Assembly (NCBI GenBank): GCA_002900995.3 | Contig: CM035306.1 | Span: forward strand, 3,320,100-3,384,099 | Source of the DNA: Ganoderma boninense | Lineage: Eukaryota; Basidiomycota; Agaricomycetes; Polyporales; Polyporaceae | Length of the DNA stretch: 64,000 bases | Direction: 5' to 3' | Shown: positions 1-12,446 of the stretch, one piece after another | Layout: every line of letters starts with the position of its first letter | Position numbering within the stretch: position 1 is the first letter of the stretch | Translations under genes and position numbers: made by a program | Notes under the pieces: generated by a model | What the model was told of the DNA's origin: nothing | The model's input: only the letters and a program-made list of their open reading frames with translations | Databases searched by the model: none

Positions 1-468
1 GTTGTGGCCGTGACAGCGGATGCTTTTTGGAACGCCGGGGCATTTGACAGGCGCTAAAGGGTGGCAGGTGACCACCATTGCCATCAACGACAAGACGCGG
101 ACTTTGTCCCTTGAATGCGTTCAGGGCATGACACAACTCTCAGATCTACTTTTTTTCCAGATTTGCGTCGAACACACTTTAACCCCAACTGAGAGACAGT
201 GTGATCCCCGATCTTCATATGTCGCCACTGACATCAGACCTGCCACTGCACTGTCTTAGACTGTCTTGGACTGTCTTGGACCTCTAGGCGGCGAAGTATG
301 TACTTAACCACGCAGCGGCTCGTTGCCCCCTCGTCCCGAGCCATCCTCCTGAGTCTGGTCAAGAAGTATTGCTCCTGAAGTATATGTACATACGCGACAT
401 CACAGATAAATACTAGCGATACATCGTCGTAAGCAACTTTGAGGGGATACATGGGGCAGAAAGTGGTT
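1..468. other. Left-edge spacer, no gene seen
   Basis: No open frame here has recognisable protein content, and no exon can be joined to a neighbour. It is the 3' flank of the DUF3835-like gene that ends at 469. A short run of near-identical CTGTCTTGGA-like units occurs around 250-280. Confidence 0.5.
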
Positions 469-2815
469 TCAACCTCGCTCGGCGCGGAATCTCGAGACCT
501 TGCGCTCCTTCGCCGGAGTCGCTCCTCCTGATCGCGATCCCGCAGGCAATGATTCGCGCACCTCACTGGCGACGATCGGCCTGCGCTCGAGCACAGATGC
601 ACTGAGGGGAGTCATGATCGTTGGGGTCGATGGCGAAGGTAAGTTGGGAGATGGTGACAGTGCACTGGCACTAGTAGGTGTCCCGACCAAAGTCGAAGCA
701 GGGCTATGGAAAGACGGCGATTCGAGTATCGCCGACCGGAATGCAGGGGCATCGGCGGGACCAGGGATGGACGCGGATCCAACGGCACCTGGAGCTGGAA
801 AGGAGGGCGAATCAACCACCAATCCGGGCATCTGCATAGGACGCTTCTCGGCCAACGTTTGCGACGAGGGACCAGCGAATTGAGAGCTATTGGTCGGGAC
901 CAGCACTGGTGTCCCCCCTGATGGAGACAGCTTCGGTGAGGATCTCTCCATCGTTGTGAGCGGAGTCGAAAGGCTCGATCCAGGAGAGGATGGAGCACTA
1001 GAGGTCGGCGTAGAAGATACCGTCAGAGAGCTTTTGAATTGCGAAACTCGGGAACGTTTTGTCGAAGGGGTGGAGGGTCCAGCCGAAGCTTGCACATCCG
1101 GTTCGGAATCGGTCACCAGGACGTCCGGGGGTAAGCTAGGGCCAACGTTGACGACTTCGCCCTTCTTCAGCATGTCTAGCATCTGTTTGACCGCCGGCTC
1201 GACCTCTTCATCGCTCTCGCCTTCCTCGCCGCCCACGAGGTTTCCGTTCTCGAGTTTCCCCAACCGCACGGCGGCTTTCAAGCCGGGCGATTGGGCGGCG
1301 GGAAGCACAGAACCGCCGAGTGACTGAGGTGGCAGCGACGAAGACGAGGCAAGGGACGACTTGAATCGCGAGACAGATGGTTTCGGTGGGCCACCTGCCA
1401 GGGTCGCTTCCAGTGGTACGTCCTATGCGGTCGAGTCAGCATACGCACGCTAGCTTTAACAGTTACAAGCGGTCCCGGACTCACGGGTTGATCCCATTCA
1501 TTCTCGCCTTCCGGGTGGTCATGATTGCGCATAGCAGCTCGCGCATCGGCACCGATAGTCGCGCGCTTCTCGTAATATGCGAGGGCGACTTCGCGTTGAT
1601 GTTGTGCGTAATCATATCCCTCCACATCCCATTCAACCGGCTCGTCATCCTGAGGTACGCCATAATCACTTTCATCCGAGTCGTCATGAGAAGACGACGG
1701 CGGTTCCTCTGCATCAGAGTGGTCAGCCTGGACGGCATCTTCTTCGTCGAAGTCGGGAGTAACTGCAGAGTCGGGCTCAGACTCGTCATCAGAGTCCCTC
1801 TGTCTTGGTGGAGGGGGAGACTTGGGACCCCCTTTCTGTCCGGGCTTGCGCTCGACGACATTCATCCGCATCGGGCCTCCGTTCATCTGGTTCTTGGTGA
1901 TCAAAGAATCCTTGGTCGGAGTCTGAAGGGTGGCGGGCGAGACGTCTCCCCAGTCGAATGGCGGGGGCATCGGGACGCTATTTGCGGGCTGGTACTCATG
2001 ATCGGGCGGGAGGTCTGCGAAGGTGACGCTCTTCTTTGGCTTCAGTTTCCTGCGTTCCTCCCTGGCCTGCTTCTCAGCTTCCTCTTCGGCCCGCCTCTCC
2101 TCCTCCTCGCGCTCGCGTGCCACGACGATGTTCTTAAGTAGGGCCTTGCCCATCTTCTTCTGCATCTCCCGTGCCTTCTTCAGGGCGTCCATCTCAGCCT
2201 CCGCGGCTTGCTTGCGCTTCTCGAGATCGGCCTTGAAGCGTTCGCGTTCTTGTGCCTCGTCCTTTTCTTGCTGTACACGCTCTTCTTCCTCTAGAACATC
2301 GAGAATATGATCGCGTTCTGCGCGTCGTCGAGCCTTCTCCTGAAGAGAGAGAGCCCATAGAGGAATCAGGTTGGGGTCTTGAGACGCGGGGACGGCATCT
2401 GCAGCCACAGATGTTTCGTTCGCGGGAACGGGCTCCACAATATCGATGATCGGAAGCCCTTCTTCATTAACCAGCTGCGCAACAAAACCATTGTTCGACG
2501 CGGTTCTGAGATTGGCTCGGCGGGACATACCTCACCCTTCTCGTTCCGCTGTGCCGAGTCGGGCATCGCATCGTCGCCGAGGAGCTCCCCCAGCCTGTCC
2601 GATATTCCCCGAACCTGGCTGGAATTGAGCTTCCCTTTCCCTCCCGTCTCTGCTCCAGGTGCAAGCGAGTCGAGGAGCGCTTGGAGGGCTGTCAGGATGG
2701 AAAGCGAGAGCCGTCAGATGTGTCAGAAGAGGAGAGCGCTCGGAATATGACCAATACCTTCGGCGCGGCTTTCGCTCAAACTTTTTGCAGACCCTGCTGC
2801 GGATGAGCTTGCCAT
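469..2815 (-). CDS. DUF3835-like charged protein (URI/Bud27 C-terminal type)
   Basis: Four exons: 2758-2815, 2531-2688, 1485-2474 and 469-1422; all introns are GT-AG and the frame is continuous. A short N-terminal region is followed by a long Glu/Arg/Lys-rich coiled-coil stretch, acidic Asp/Glu/Ser tracts, and a low-complexity Ser/Pro tail. Three short motifs of the form V-S-[RQ]-F-[KR] are spread through the C-terminal half, the last at the extreme C-terminus (VSRFRAERG). From memory, this is the signature of the DUF3835 region found at the C-terminus of the unconventional prefoldin URI1/Bud27, which links RNA polymerase assembly to TOR signalling. I see no prefoldin domain at the N-terminus, so the protein may be only a DUF3835 relative. 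The start ATG is the first in frame, 238 bp from the divergent PNO1 start. The family assignment is tentative; the gene structure is well supported. Confidence 0.72.
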
Positions 2816-3053
2816 TTTGAACACAGCAGGGTGAGCACTGAGGGCCGCTTAGTGTCGGTGCGAGGTGAGAAGGGTAAATGAGTAGCACAAACGGGAAGAC
2901 AAGAGTCGATCGAGGAGACTCGGAGCCTCGAGGTAACTCGGCATCTGCCGTTCCACTTGCACAATTTCCTCTTGACGCCCATAATCTGCCCTCGCTTATC
3001 CCATACCTCTTCCTCGTCGAGTTTACCTTCGGATTACTCTTTCACTTGGCAAC

Positions 3054-4109
3054 ATGGTCGTCGTGCACACCGAGGCGAGCACCTCCGAGGTCAAGCACAA
3101 GAAAAACCGCCGTAAGATGGCGAAAAAGCCGGCGCGGATCGCCCCCGCCGAAGGAGCAGAGGACCAGGAGATGGACGATGCTTCGCTTGCGACAGCTGAA
3201 AACACTGCCGGGGAGACGGAGCATGAGACCAACTGGACTGAGCAAGACGACGAAATCATGATCGACACCGACCCTTCCGCCCCTCCACAAACCGACGCAC
3301 CTGCCTTCCCGCCTCTCCCTGCGTCCGCCCTGCGTTCTGCTTTGAAATCGGAGATCCGGAGGATTCCCATACCCCCACATCGCATGACGCCGTTGAAAAA
3401 GGACTGGGTGAACATCTTTTCGCCTTTGACCGAGATGCTGCAGCTGCAAGTGCGGATGAACGTCCAGAGGAAGTGTGTCGAGATCCGAGTGAGTGTATCC
3501 GATCCCAGCCTCCCATCGCAAACATGCTGATCGTGCTGGCGCAAGACGTCGAAACACACGAAGGATATCGGTGCCATCCAAAAGGGTGCCGACTTTGTCA
3601 AGGCGTATGCACTGGGTTTCGACGTTAACGTAAGCGGGAGAATTGGTTGCCAGGGCTCTTGGCTTGGCTAACTGCTTCCTCCAGGACTCGATCGCCCTTC
3701 TGCGCCTGGACGACCTTTACCTCGATTCGTTCGAGATCAAGGATGTGAAGACACTTCACGGCGACCACCTCTCGCGTGCTATCGGTATGTCTTTTGCGGC
3801 TGTTCAAGGAAGGGAATCTGATCTCTCTGGACCAGGTCGTATCGCCGGTCAGGACGGCAAAACCAAGTTCACCATTGAAAATGCGAGCCGAACACGTATT
3901 GTCCTCGCTGATACGTTCGTTGTTCCCCCTCTCTCCATGCGGTCGTGCGCTTACGGATTCTATGTAGCAAAATTCACATTCTGGGCTCGTTCCAGAACAT
4001 CAAGGTCGCACGAGATGCAATTGTCTCACTCATTCTGGGCTCTCCACCCGGGAAAGTGTACGCTGGTCTCAGGACGGTCAGTGCACGGATGCGCCAGAGA
4101 GCGCTCTGA
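3054..4109 (+). CDS. PNO1: PNO1/DIM2 pre-rRNA processing KH-domain protein
   Basis: Five exons: 3054-3488, 3546-3629, 3685-3784, 3836-3914 and 3968-4109, giving 279 aa. The N-terminal 90 residues are charged and disordered. The rest matches the PNO1/DIM2/Rrp20 family: the region reading [18 protein letters not shown], then [35 protein letters not shown], and a C-terminal KH domain containing [17 protein letters not shown] and ending in an Arg-rich tail. The family binds the 3' region of pre-18S rRNA near the A2/D cleavage sites, recruits the endonuclease NOB1 and acts in nucleolar and cytoplasmic 40S maturation. The length is close to the usual 260-280 aa. The fourth intron uses a GTTCGT donor, which is weaker than the others but is the only border that restores KH continuity. 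It is divergent from the DUF3835-like gene. Confidence 0.95.
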
Positions 4110-4479
4110 TCCATGTAGAATGGTGTGCGTTTTATGCGAGATGTAGCATCCGTGTGACATCCCTGATGTTTTTTTGACGAATTCATGACTTTCACATTCA
4201 AGTACTATCGCTGCAGTTGGCAATAATTGTGCATTCGCACCCCGCTGAGATGTTAGAACGGACTACGACTAGTCGTATCAATGAGTATAGCTACTAAAGT
4301 GAGGGAGGACAAAGCAAGTGCAGAATCTATCCGATGCAGTCTATTCAATATTATGTTAGCTTGTAATGTGACGCGAAACTCTAGGTGGCAAGATGGCGGA
4401 TGAGGCTGATGATGGGGAATATGTCCGAGCTACTACATTGAAGTAGTCCATACCAAGTCCACTCGAGGCAGCATAGTCC
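4110..4479. other. Convergent 3' spacer
   Basis: This 370-bp AT-richer stretch lies between the stops of PNO1 (+) and the F-box gene (-). It presumably holds both 3' UTRs. No other feature was seen. Confidence 0.5.
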
Positions 4480-7178
4480 TTAGTGTTCAATCGGGGTAGT
4501 GAGGAGTCTCTCTAGGTAGTTCCTGGCGCCCGCAGGGACGCCCAAGGCTGTCTCTGCATCAGGGTGCAGTGCCCAGTCGTCCTCTTCCTCTGGCAAGTCG
4601 ACGCTGTGCCTGACGTGAACTCGTTAGTACCTAAGAACCCGAGAGGGTAGGGACGGAGAGTAAACATACTTCACGATACAATGTTCGATGACGTCTCGCA
4701 TAGTCATAGCACGACCACGACAATGGACACACCCCCAGAGCTTGTACGTGTCCCTGAAGTACGAGGACGTCCAGTCAGACTCGCTCTCAACGACGTTCGC
4801 TCGGTCTTCGTCGTTGAGCAGAGTGACCTTGACATCCTTGTCCTTGTGATTAGGCATGCACAAGTGAGCGACCTGTACGAGAGGAGCGCAGTCCAGTCAT
4901 GACCTGACAAGTCAGCTCAGAAAATACGAAAACGTACAGCAACCCTCCACGGCATTACACACACATGCCCGTCCTTGCTGCACTCCCCGCACGCGAACCT
5001 GGGTGAGTCGAGATCCATATCGAAGCCTTCCGTGCCGTCCGGGTCCAGCCCATACGCACGGACGACCTTCTGCGCCGCCGCCCGCGCATCCATATCATAG
5101 AAGATCCCATCCCCAGAGTAGTTCCACGGGAACTCCTTCAGCACGAGATTGTACGCGTTCGCACGGTCGTCCGCGTCCGTCTTCGGGTCCATGTTGATCT
5201 CCGGCCCGGTCTTCAGGCACTGGTGCGCCTGCACTCGCGGGTAGTCGAGCAGGCAGTCGCACTGTGTGCACCGGAACCATGTTGTCGCGCGCAGGAGCGC
5301 CATGAGGATGCTCTCGGTCGACCGATCGTCGAGCACGCCGCTCTCTGCGGAGCGCTTGATCAACCGTTCCGTCTCCTCAGGGCAGGCTGCGTCGGGGATC
5401 ATGGTATACAAACGCCATTGCATGTCCCGACGCCAGCGTCGCACGACGTCGTTCAGTGCCAGCTTGACCACGTCGGGGGGCAGGTCGACCTCTTTGAAGA
5501 AAACATCGCGCTCGCGGTCCATGAGGGTTCTGAAAATGGGCGTGTACCGCGAAAAGTCGGCGACGGACGGGATATTCTCCCAGAGGGGGTGAAGCGAGAG
5601 ATAGGCGGACACGGTATGCTGAATGACACGGAGGCGGTTTACATACTCTGCAGCACGCTCCCGCATCCTACGTTCGGAACGGGCTGTTTGCGCGAAAGCC
5701 AGCATAGGCTCCTTGATGTTGTTCCAAACTGAGCAGTGGGACCTGAGCGGTTGTTTGAAGAGGGTACAAATAAATGCAACATACTACGATCGGTGAGCTC
5801 TTTGGGCTGTTTGACGGATGGGTGCTCCACGAATCTGTCGAACAACTCAACTGTCATGTATTCGAGATCTTCACGATATCCAAGCTCCGATAGGCGTGCC
5901 AAAATTCTAATCAACGGTCAGAGGGAAATCTGATACGGGCAGGAATAAATGAACACACTGAGTCTGGCGTCGAACGCGAAGATCAAGCTTCTCTAAGGCA
6001 CGCTTGTGGTTCTGTTTGGCTTGCCAGTCTTCCAACAACTCTGCACTCTACGTTCCAATCACGTGGTCAACCTCATAAAAAGGTCGTAGGTAATTGCCAC
6101 AAACCCTCTCTTGATCAGTCATAAGCTGTATGTGCTGCTCCTCGAGTGCCTTCAACTTTGTCACATCTCCATCACATTCTGCTATGCTCTTGAGAAGCTC
6201 CTGAAGCTTGGACTTGGGGAAGAACAGCCCTAGCGACATATAAGCTCCGAAGTCATTGATAGAACTTGCGATGGTGCCGCACTGTTATTAATCTGTTCTG
6301 CAGGAAGCATAGCCCCTGGCTTGATCGGCTTCGGGCCGACGGCGAGGAAGACGTCGATGAGCTCTGCGAAGCTGAGCTAGTGTTAGTAGATCGAATAGGC
6401 CACCGAACAGAGCAAGCGTACTTGTCTTTCAGACATGGTTTGCAACAGCGCAGGCGACAGGTCCACATCACGGTCATGACACGTGCTTTCACACAGAACT
6501 GAAAAGAAGACATGAGCACGGAACGCCCCGTCTGGCACGGCGAACCATCGGAGGAATGAGTTGCTCCGTGGACGTCACTCCGGACCAATTAAGCATTTTG
6601 ACTCGGTGTCTAAAACCGATGACGTTTCCTGGGGAAAGAGCACGGGGGGAACTTGTGGTGAATGGACTTACATGGCAATGAGGGTCGAATAAGAGATTGG
6701 CGTACGCGGGTTCAGTCAAGTCTGGTGGACACTCGGGAAGGTCGGGCACGGTTGCAATGGACTGCCTCCAGAGGGTGATAGAGGAGCGGCTCATGAGGAG
6801 GGACCGAAATGCCTTTGTAGTCCTGGCGAGATGGAGTAGGTCATATGGATGAAGGTGAGCGAAGACCTGGATAGGGGAATTACACCGGTAATTGTCAACT
6901 AGGCGTTGAGACATACGTACCTCGTATAGGATGTCGAGCGGCATATCAGGAAGCTTGCTGAGGGACTTCCTCTTCCCCCGCGCGGACGCGGACTTGAGTA
7001 AGGCACTCGTAGTTGTCGGCGATGATTTCGAAGTATTCTTACGGCGACGTTTGGTAGGGGGTCCAAGACTCTTTTCTTCCTCTGAGCCCCGCACCGGGAC
7101 AGCAACGAGATTGGGTGTATTCTCCTTGTTTCGGAGACGGGAAGAGCGACGAAGCGGTCCAGCCGCAGAAGACGACAT
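4480..7178 (-). CDS. F-box protein with Cys-rich clusters
   Basis: Ten exons: 6921-7178, 6672-6866, 6422-6498, 6283-6371, 6105-6229, 5959-6047, 5785-5906, 4938-5728, 4670-4872 and 4480-4609, giving 692 aa in one frame. After a basic, nuclear-signal-like N-terminus (residues 1-75) comes an F-box: LPDMPLDILYE then VFAHLHPYDLLHLARTTKAF. Next come the conserved Agaricomycete pattern LLFDPHCHFC and a cluster of Cys residues (CRLRCCKPC). The C-terminal half has further Cys/His groups (CTQCDC, CGECSKDGHVC, CVHC) that look metal-binding. F-box proteins bind Skp1 and present substrates to SCF ubiquitin ligases; the substrate here is unknown. The intron at 6499-6671 is 173 bp, about three times the local norm, and splits the HFC motif. 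This is an expanded family in mushrooms and I recognise no named member. Confidence 0.88.
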
Positions 7179-8567
7179 CGTAGTCTGAGGTGGTGGTGGT
7201 TATGTGAGGGATTAGGACGTTGTGTGGTGAGTTGTGGATGGCCCTGCGTGGAGACGGGGCCGTCGGCGAGAGCAGCGGTTGTTGAGGAGGGCGAGGGCGC
7301 AGCATATCCTCGGACGTCCGACGTCGCAGGGTCACGGCGGCGGCCCATCGCGGTCACGCCCTCTTCCTCGGGCGCCTATCTCTAACCTCCTTCCCAGCTT
7401 CGAGCTTCGCGTCTTCACCGCGTCGCTGTCGTCGCTCCACGCCGCGACCTGCCACCACGGCGCCCATCCACTGAGCTCTCAGATACACCGGGGCCTCAGC
7501 AGCGTAATCGACGAGATCTGTATGTGTGTCGTGGCTGACAAGAATTGATGGAGCCGGAGTTGTGGGTGCGATCGCTGACACCCGCCGCCGATCACAAAGT
7601 CCACCGCTGTGGCAGCCTCGCGATCGGGAGAGGACGTGGTTAGCCTCATGTTTCTAACTTAGGAAATGTCAGCCGTCCAGGTCAGCCCTCGTCGATGTCA
7701 GCCACCATGGGCTCGTCAGTATATCAACCCCTGCTCTGGACCGCTGGCCGCCATCTCCTCTTGGCTTCCACCTCCCCACCGCCGGCATCTTCTGTCTGGG
7801 TATCTGTTCCTCATGTAACTGGGCCTCGCACTGTCTCGTCTGTCTTGTCTCGAGTCTCGTCCTCATGTATTCTCTCTCCTTCTCTGGTCCTTTTGTTGTC
7901 TCTCATGTCTCTTGTCGATTCTCTGGGCTTCTGGGTTTTGCGGTTCCTCTGGGTCTGGTCCTGTACATGTGGTCTATTCTTCTGGGTCTAGTCTCGCGGT
8001 CTGGTTCTCATCTGCTGGTGTTCTGGTCTTGGTCTGGTCCCTGTCTGGTCTCTGTCTGGTCTTGGTTCGGCTCCCTTTCCGTCCATGTCGTTTCTTTCCG
8101 GCGTAGGAATCTTGTAGCTATTGGTAGCGATGTTTCCCGGGGGAGGGACGCGAGTCCTGGCGCATACCTTTCCGTGGTCCCCGGGATAAGTACCTTCCTT
8201 GCTCGAAACTGTTTGCTTGCGCAAAGGTAGCGAGCGGGTTGGGAAACCAAAATGCGCACGTTCCGTCTTGATGTACAGCGTGTTGTGTTGCCTTTTACCG
8301 TCCATACCTTGTTGACGCTGTATATTCGAAGTAGTGGCGTGTTCGTATCGTTCATGACGTTTTCCGGTTATATGAAATGTTACAGGAGATGACAGCAAAC
8401 TGCAATAACAATATTCCGAGGTAATCCCATCTGCAATGGGGTCCCAACATACCTAGAGAAGTTGTACAATCACATATCGCCGCACAGAGCACAGAGCATC
8501 TAAAGAGACTGTTCTAATATATACCAAATAAATTAGCAACTCCAACGGGGAATATGCGGCCTTCGCA
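7179..8567. other. 1.4-kb spacer with low-complexity tract
   Basis: The spacer separates the F-box gene start from the FAN1 stop. From about 7820 to 8110 the plus strand is dominated by imperfect short units built from TCTGGTC, GTCTC and TGGTCT. Open frames across it translate to repetitive Ser/Leu/Trp/Val and are not credible proteins. No RNA gene was seen. Confidence 0.6.
7820..8110. repeat. T/G/C low-complexity tract (TCTGGTC-like units)
   Basis: Dense, imperfect tandem arrangement of CTGGTCT/GTCTGGT/TCTCGTC words with almost no adenine on the plus strand. No clean period could be assigned by eye. Confidence 0.6.
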
Positions 8568-11500
8568 CTACTTCTTGCCCTTCGACGGTGAACCTTTGTC
8601 CTTGGACGGCGACCCTTTGGCTTTGGAAGGCGACGAACTCGGATGTCTCGATGATGCAGGCGTGCTCGTGATGACCACCTCGACCTGGCTACTGACCCTC
8701 GCCACCTTCCGCACAGTCGGCGAAGCAGGTTCGTCCACATTCGCGTTCGCGCGAGTCCTTCGTTTCTTGGGCGATGGCGCCTCCTCGGCCTCGTCTTCGG
8801 TATGTTTGTCGAGCTGCGAATAGTCCACCTCCTCATCCTCCGACTCGACGTCCCGCTTGCGCTTTTGTCCAGCCTTCTTGACGGTCTTCTCCTTCTTGAC
8901 ACCCTTTCCCTTCTTACGTTTGGGTTCGTCGCCTTTCTCAGATACATGGCAGACCTCTACGGGCATCCCGGCCTGCAGGAGGACGTCTATCCACACCTGC
9001 AATCCGGCGGTCAATTTAACGTACTTCGAAACGGTTAAAATGCACCCACCTTCTGGTTCTCCTGCAACGTATCGCCAGGCCCCTTGACTTCGACGAACTT
9101 GGCATAACCCTTCTCCTCGTTCCACACGATCAAGTCCGGGACGCCCGACGCGCGCGAGCCATAGTCCTCGCACATGAGCCGACATATGGCAACCAGCACG
9201 TCCCTGTCCATACACTGCAAACAATCCCCATCAGCGCCCATCCGCCCCGAAAGCGACAATGCAAACGAGGAGCACTGACCTGCACGATGCCGAGCAAGTC
9301 CTCCTTCTGGAACAAGTCCCACCGCACGCCGACGCACATCACGTTCGTGTTCGCATCGTACGTCCGCTCGAGGATCGCCGCCGCCTTGTCGCCACGAATC
9401 TCCTCGAGACGCGCCTCGATGAGCTCCTGTCGCGAGTAGAAGAACGTGTCCTCGACGAGGTCCAGCGGCGCGGATTGGAACGGGGTTTCGAAGGCGCCCA
9501 GGATCGGCGCGAAGATGACGTCCCAGAAGAGCAGCCCGAAGAGGGTGGTGACGATCCGGCCCTCACAATGGAACCTAGAACAGAACGTATCAGATTTGGG
9601 GGACAAGGGGACGGAAAGAGGCGGCGGCGTACGTACCCTTTGCAGCCGTGTTCGTCTTCGTAATACTGCAGCGCGAAGGTTTCGACATTGACCTCTTCGT
9701 CGTCCCGGCCCTTCCAGATCGACTTGCCGCCCTTTTCAGGTTTCTGCCGTGCATGACCGTAAATATCCGCGCTGGACATGCATTCTGATATCTGTAATGG
9801 CTTACCTCTTCCTTGGGTTTCTTGGGACTAAGATCTCGACGGTTGCTCCAAGCCAGACCTTGGGTCTCCGCGGGTGCCCCATCCTTACAGCGAAGGGATG
9901 TATCCAGTCGGATGCCGTTGCGAGGGATACGGTCGCCCTCGATGAAGATGTCAGTGGCGCTCCTCAGGCCGCCCTCGCATACATGGCATTCTTCTGGCGG
10001 AACCTTGAGCTTCTTCTCCAGTCGCGTCAGCCGCCTCTCCAGCATAGGTCGGAACACTTCACAGTAGAGGCCCAGTCAGCATTTGGATTTAGGGGGAGGA
10101 AATGCAGCGCTAAACTTACCGATGTGCGTGTCTGGGTCCTTCAATCCTGCGATGACGACTTCCATGGCTTCCTCCAAACGGCCAGGCTCGTCCTTGAGGT
10201 GCGTCATGAGCACGAGCGCGCGACGCTCGTACCACCGGCCGCGTCTTCCTCGCCTCCATCGCTGCTGTGCGAGGAGCGTCTCAAGAACCTTGAGTTCCTC
10301 CTCGTACTCCTTCAGGATGCCCAAGGCGTATGAACCCTTGCAGACGACGCGAGTGAGAATATGGCCTAGTTCGCGTCGTTAGGCTCACTCCTTGACCGCC
10401 CAACAGGGATGACACATACCACAGTCGAACCGCTCCAGCCCCTTTCGGCGCGGATTGTCCTCTCCCTTCGTCTGGACAAGATCGATCCACTTCGGGTAGA
10501 CGGTCTCTATGAGCTCCTTCACCTTCCGCGCATTGCGCACCCTCTCCGACTCCTCTTCGCCCCTGGACTCTGTCTTCACGACAACCGGCGAATCTGACAT
10601 CGCGGCGCTGCTCGCCCTAGTCGCGCGCCCGGGCGTGACAGGTGTCCTAAACCGGAACTCAGCTATAGGCACAGGCGTCCGACTAGCCGTCGACCGTCCA
10701 GACCCCCCACTCGATCCCGTACTACCGCCATCAAGAAGGGCGTCGATTTTGCCCTCGATCTCAAGTGCCTGCTCGTAGGCAAGGAGATCCTCCCGCGTCG
10801 GCCAGATATCCGACGTGCGTGTAGAAATGTATGCTGCGTATTCGCGTTTCTTGGCTCGGGCGAGCAAGGCCGGTGTGAGTAGGTCCTCCGTGTACTGTGT
10901 ACTGCGAAAGTACACGAGGTTGATACGACGGAAAAGTGTGACGACATCCGGATTCAGGCGGATGCATTTCTCTGCAGGAGGGCTTTAGATACCATGACAC
11001 ACCTGTAAGGAAATCACGTACTGAGCTTCTTCGTGACAATTGTGCGCACACGATCTTGCTGGGTTCTTTGCGAGTTGGGGGTGGGTTTGAATGGCAGCTT
11101 GGATTGGTGCATTGACTTCTCGGGCTTGTTCGTGCCAAAGTGCAGCCTCGTCTGTACCATTGGTTCCTTCCCCTTCTTGGATCCGGTAAATGGGAGTGTA
11201 CTCTGAGTGGCGGATCCACGGAGGATAGCGTCGATGAGGCTATCACGCTGAAAGGAAAGAAGAATTGTGGTGAGGATATATGCAGTACAAGGTACATCAC
11301 AGTGTGCTTACCCTCTTTACACCAGGGCGTTTCAGCTTGAGTTGCTTCGCCAGTTCTTCAAGCTCTGGTGTGTACAGGCAGTCAAGCAGCTCAAAGAGAG
11401 ATGCTTGCTCCTCATCGTCAGCAAAGACAGTGTAGTCTGCGATCTTGATGGAAGTCTGAGAAGAGGGCTCGGACGAAGACGGAGGCTCGACTGCAGGGCT

Positions 11501-12251
11501 AGAAGAGGGTCCCGCTCGGGGTGGCTCATCTTCATCCATAGTTAAGTCGATGATCTCGGGTGCAGGTCGCTTCGAACTCTTCGGTGGGTTCAACGCTTCT
11601 TCTAGGAGTGCAGCTTCAACGGGTTCGAGTTTCGGCTTCACATCCTCTTCCTCGAGTTTGAAAATTGGAGGGCCTATGTCGGGGATGTTTGTGTTGAGAT
11701 CCTCCAGCTTGGGCTTCACGTCCTCGTGTTCCTGGTCGACATCGTCCTTCCTCCGCTGAGAGAGAGATTGCATAGCCACAAGAATCCCATCCGCACCCAG
11801 CTCTTGTTCATATTTGAGGGAGCTGTACCTATACCATTTGTCTGTCTTGCGCAGAAGAAGGCGACAGAAGAGATATTTAACGTTGTCTAGAACGATGTCA
11901 GATAACCCTTTTGAGAGAGCTCGGGTGGAAACGTACAAGGGAGCTTGTGCCAGTCCATGAAGAGATCCAATTCCTCATTCACAAGTAGTTGAGGTTCTCT
12001 CGCAATGACCTCCTTCAACATGTCTTCCCATGGAACGCGTTTATGTGAATACGCGACGGGCGAAGTGTGCTGCGGCACGCACCTTCGAAGAGGGTAACGT
12101 ACATAGACTGCCCGTTCCGTCCACCAACTTCAATGTCGATATTTGCGGCATCTCCATCTATCGCGTCACTTTCAGGATGTCTAATATCGGAGTTTGATGA
12201 CCAGAAGACGAGTTTCGCAGCGACGGAAGGAGAGGGTGATGTTAGGACCAT
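8568..12251 (-). CDS. FAN1: Fanconi-associated nuclease 1 homologue (VRR-NUC)
   Basis: Eleven exons: 12083-12251, 11937-12023, 11312-11886, 11022-11247, 10420-10971, 10120-10365, 9806-10056, 9637-9743, 9280-9574, 9050-9214 and 8568-8996; 1033 aa. FAN1 is a structure-specific 5' flap endonuclease/5'-3' exonuclease for interstrand-crosslink repair. Visible features are the conserved start of the FAN1 core (MYVTLFEDML, then LPYNVKYLFCRLLLRKTDKW), a SAP-like helix pair (LFELLDCLYTPELEELAKQLKL), a TPR-like middle (RRALVLMTHLKDEPGRLEEAMEVVI) and the C-terminal VRR-NUC domain. The PD-(D/E)xK residues are Asp863 (GVPDLIVW), Glu878 and Lys880 (FVEVKGPGD). A Lys/Ser-rich tail with repeated SPSK units follows. 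Asp/Glu-rich linkers sit between core and SAP. The start is the first ATG giving a full frame; an upstream exon cannot be excluded. Two ACGCGT elements lie 196-230 bp upstream. Confidence 0.95.
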
Positions 12252-12446
12252 CTTCTCGCGTTTGCGCGCGGCCTTGAAGTCGCGTCTTCCCGCGTATGAT
12301 TGGCAGCAAGAATTACGGAGGAGATTACTGAAGCGGAGGAGTACGATACAACGACAAAAGGGGTAGGGTATGGCACATGCGACACGACCACCAGTCGAGC
12401 TCAACACAAGGCCCAAGACACGTTCAACAAGCGCTCAAAGCGCTTT

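Noticed and set aside
7865..8230. Plus-strand frame of 121 codons in the 7.9-kb region
   Set aside because: The translation is produced by the TCTGGTC-like low-complexity tract (Ser/Leu/Trp/Val repeats), and the opposite strand is equally open.
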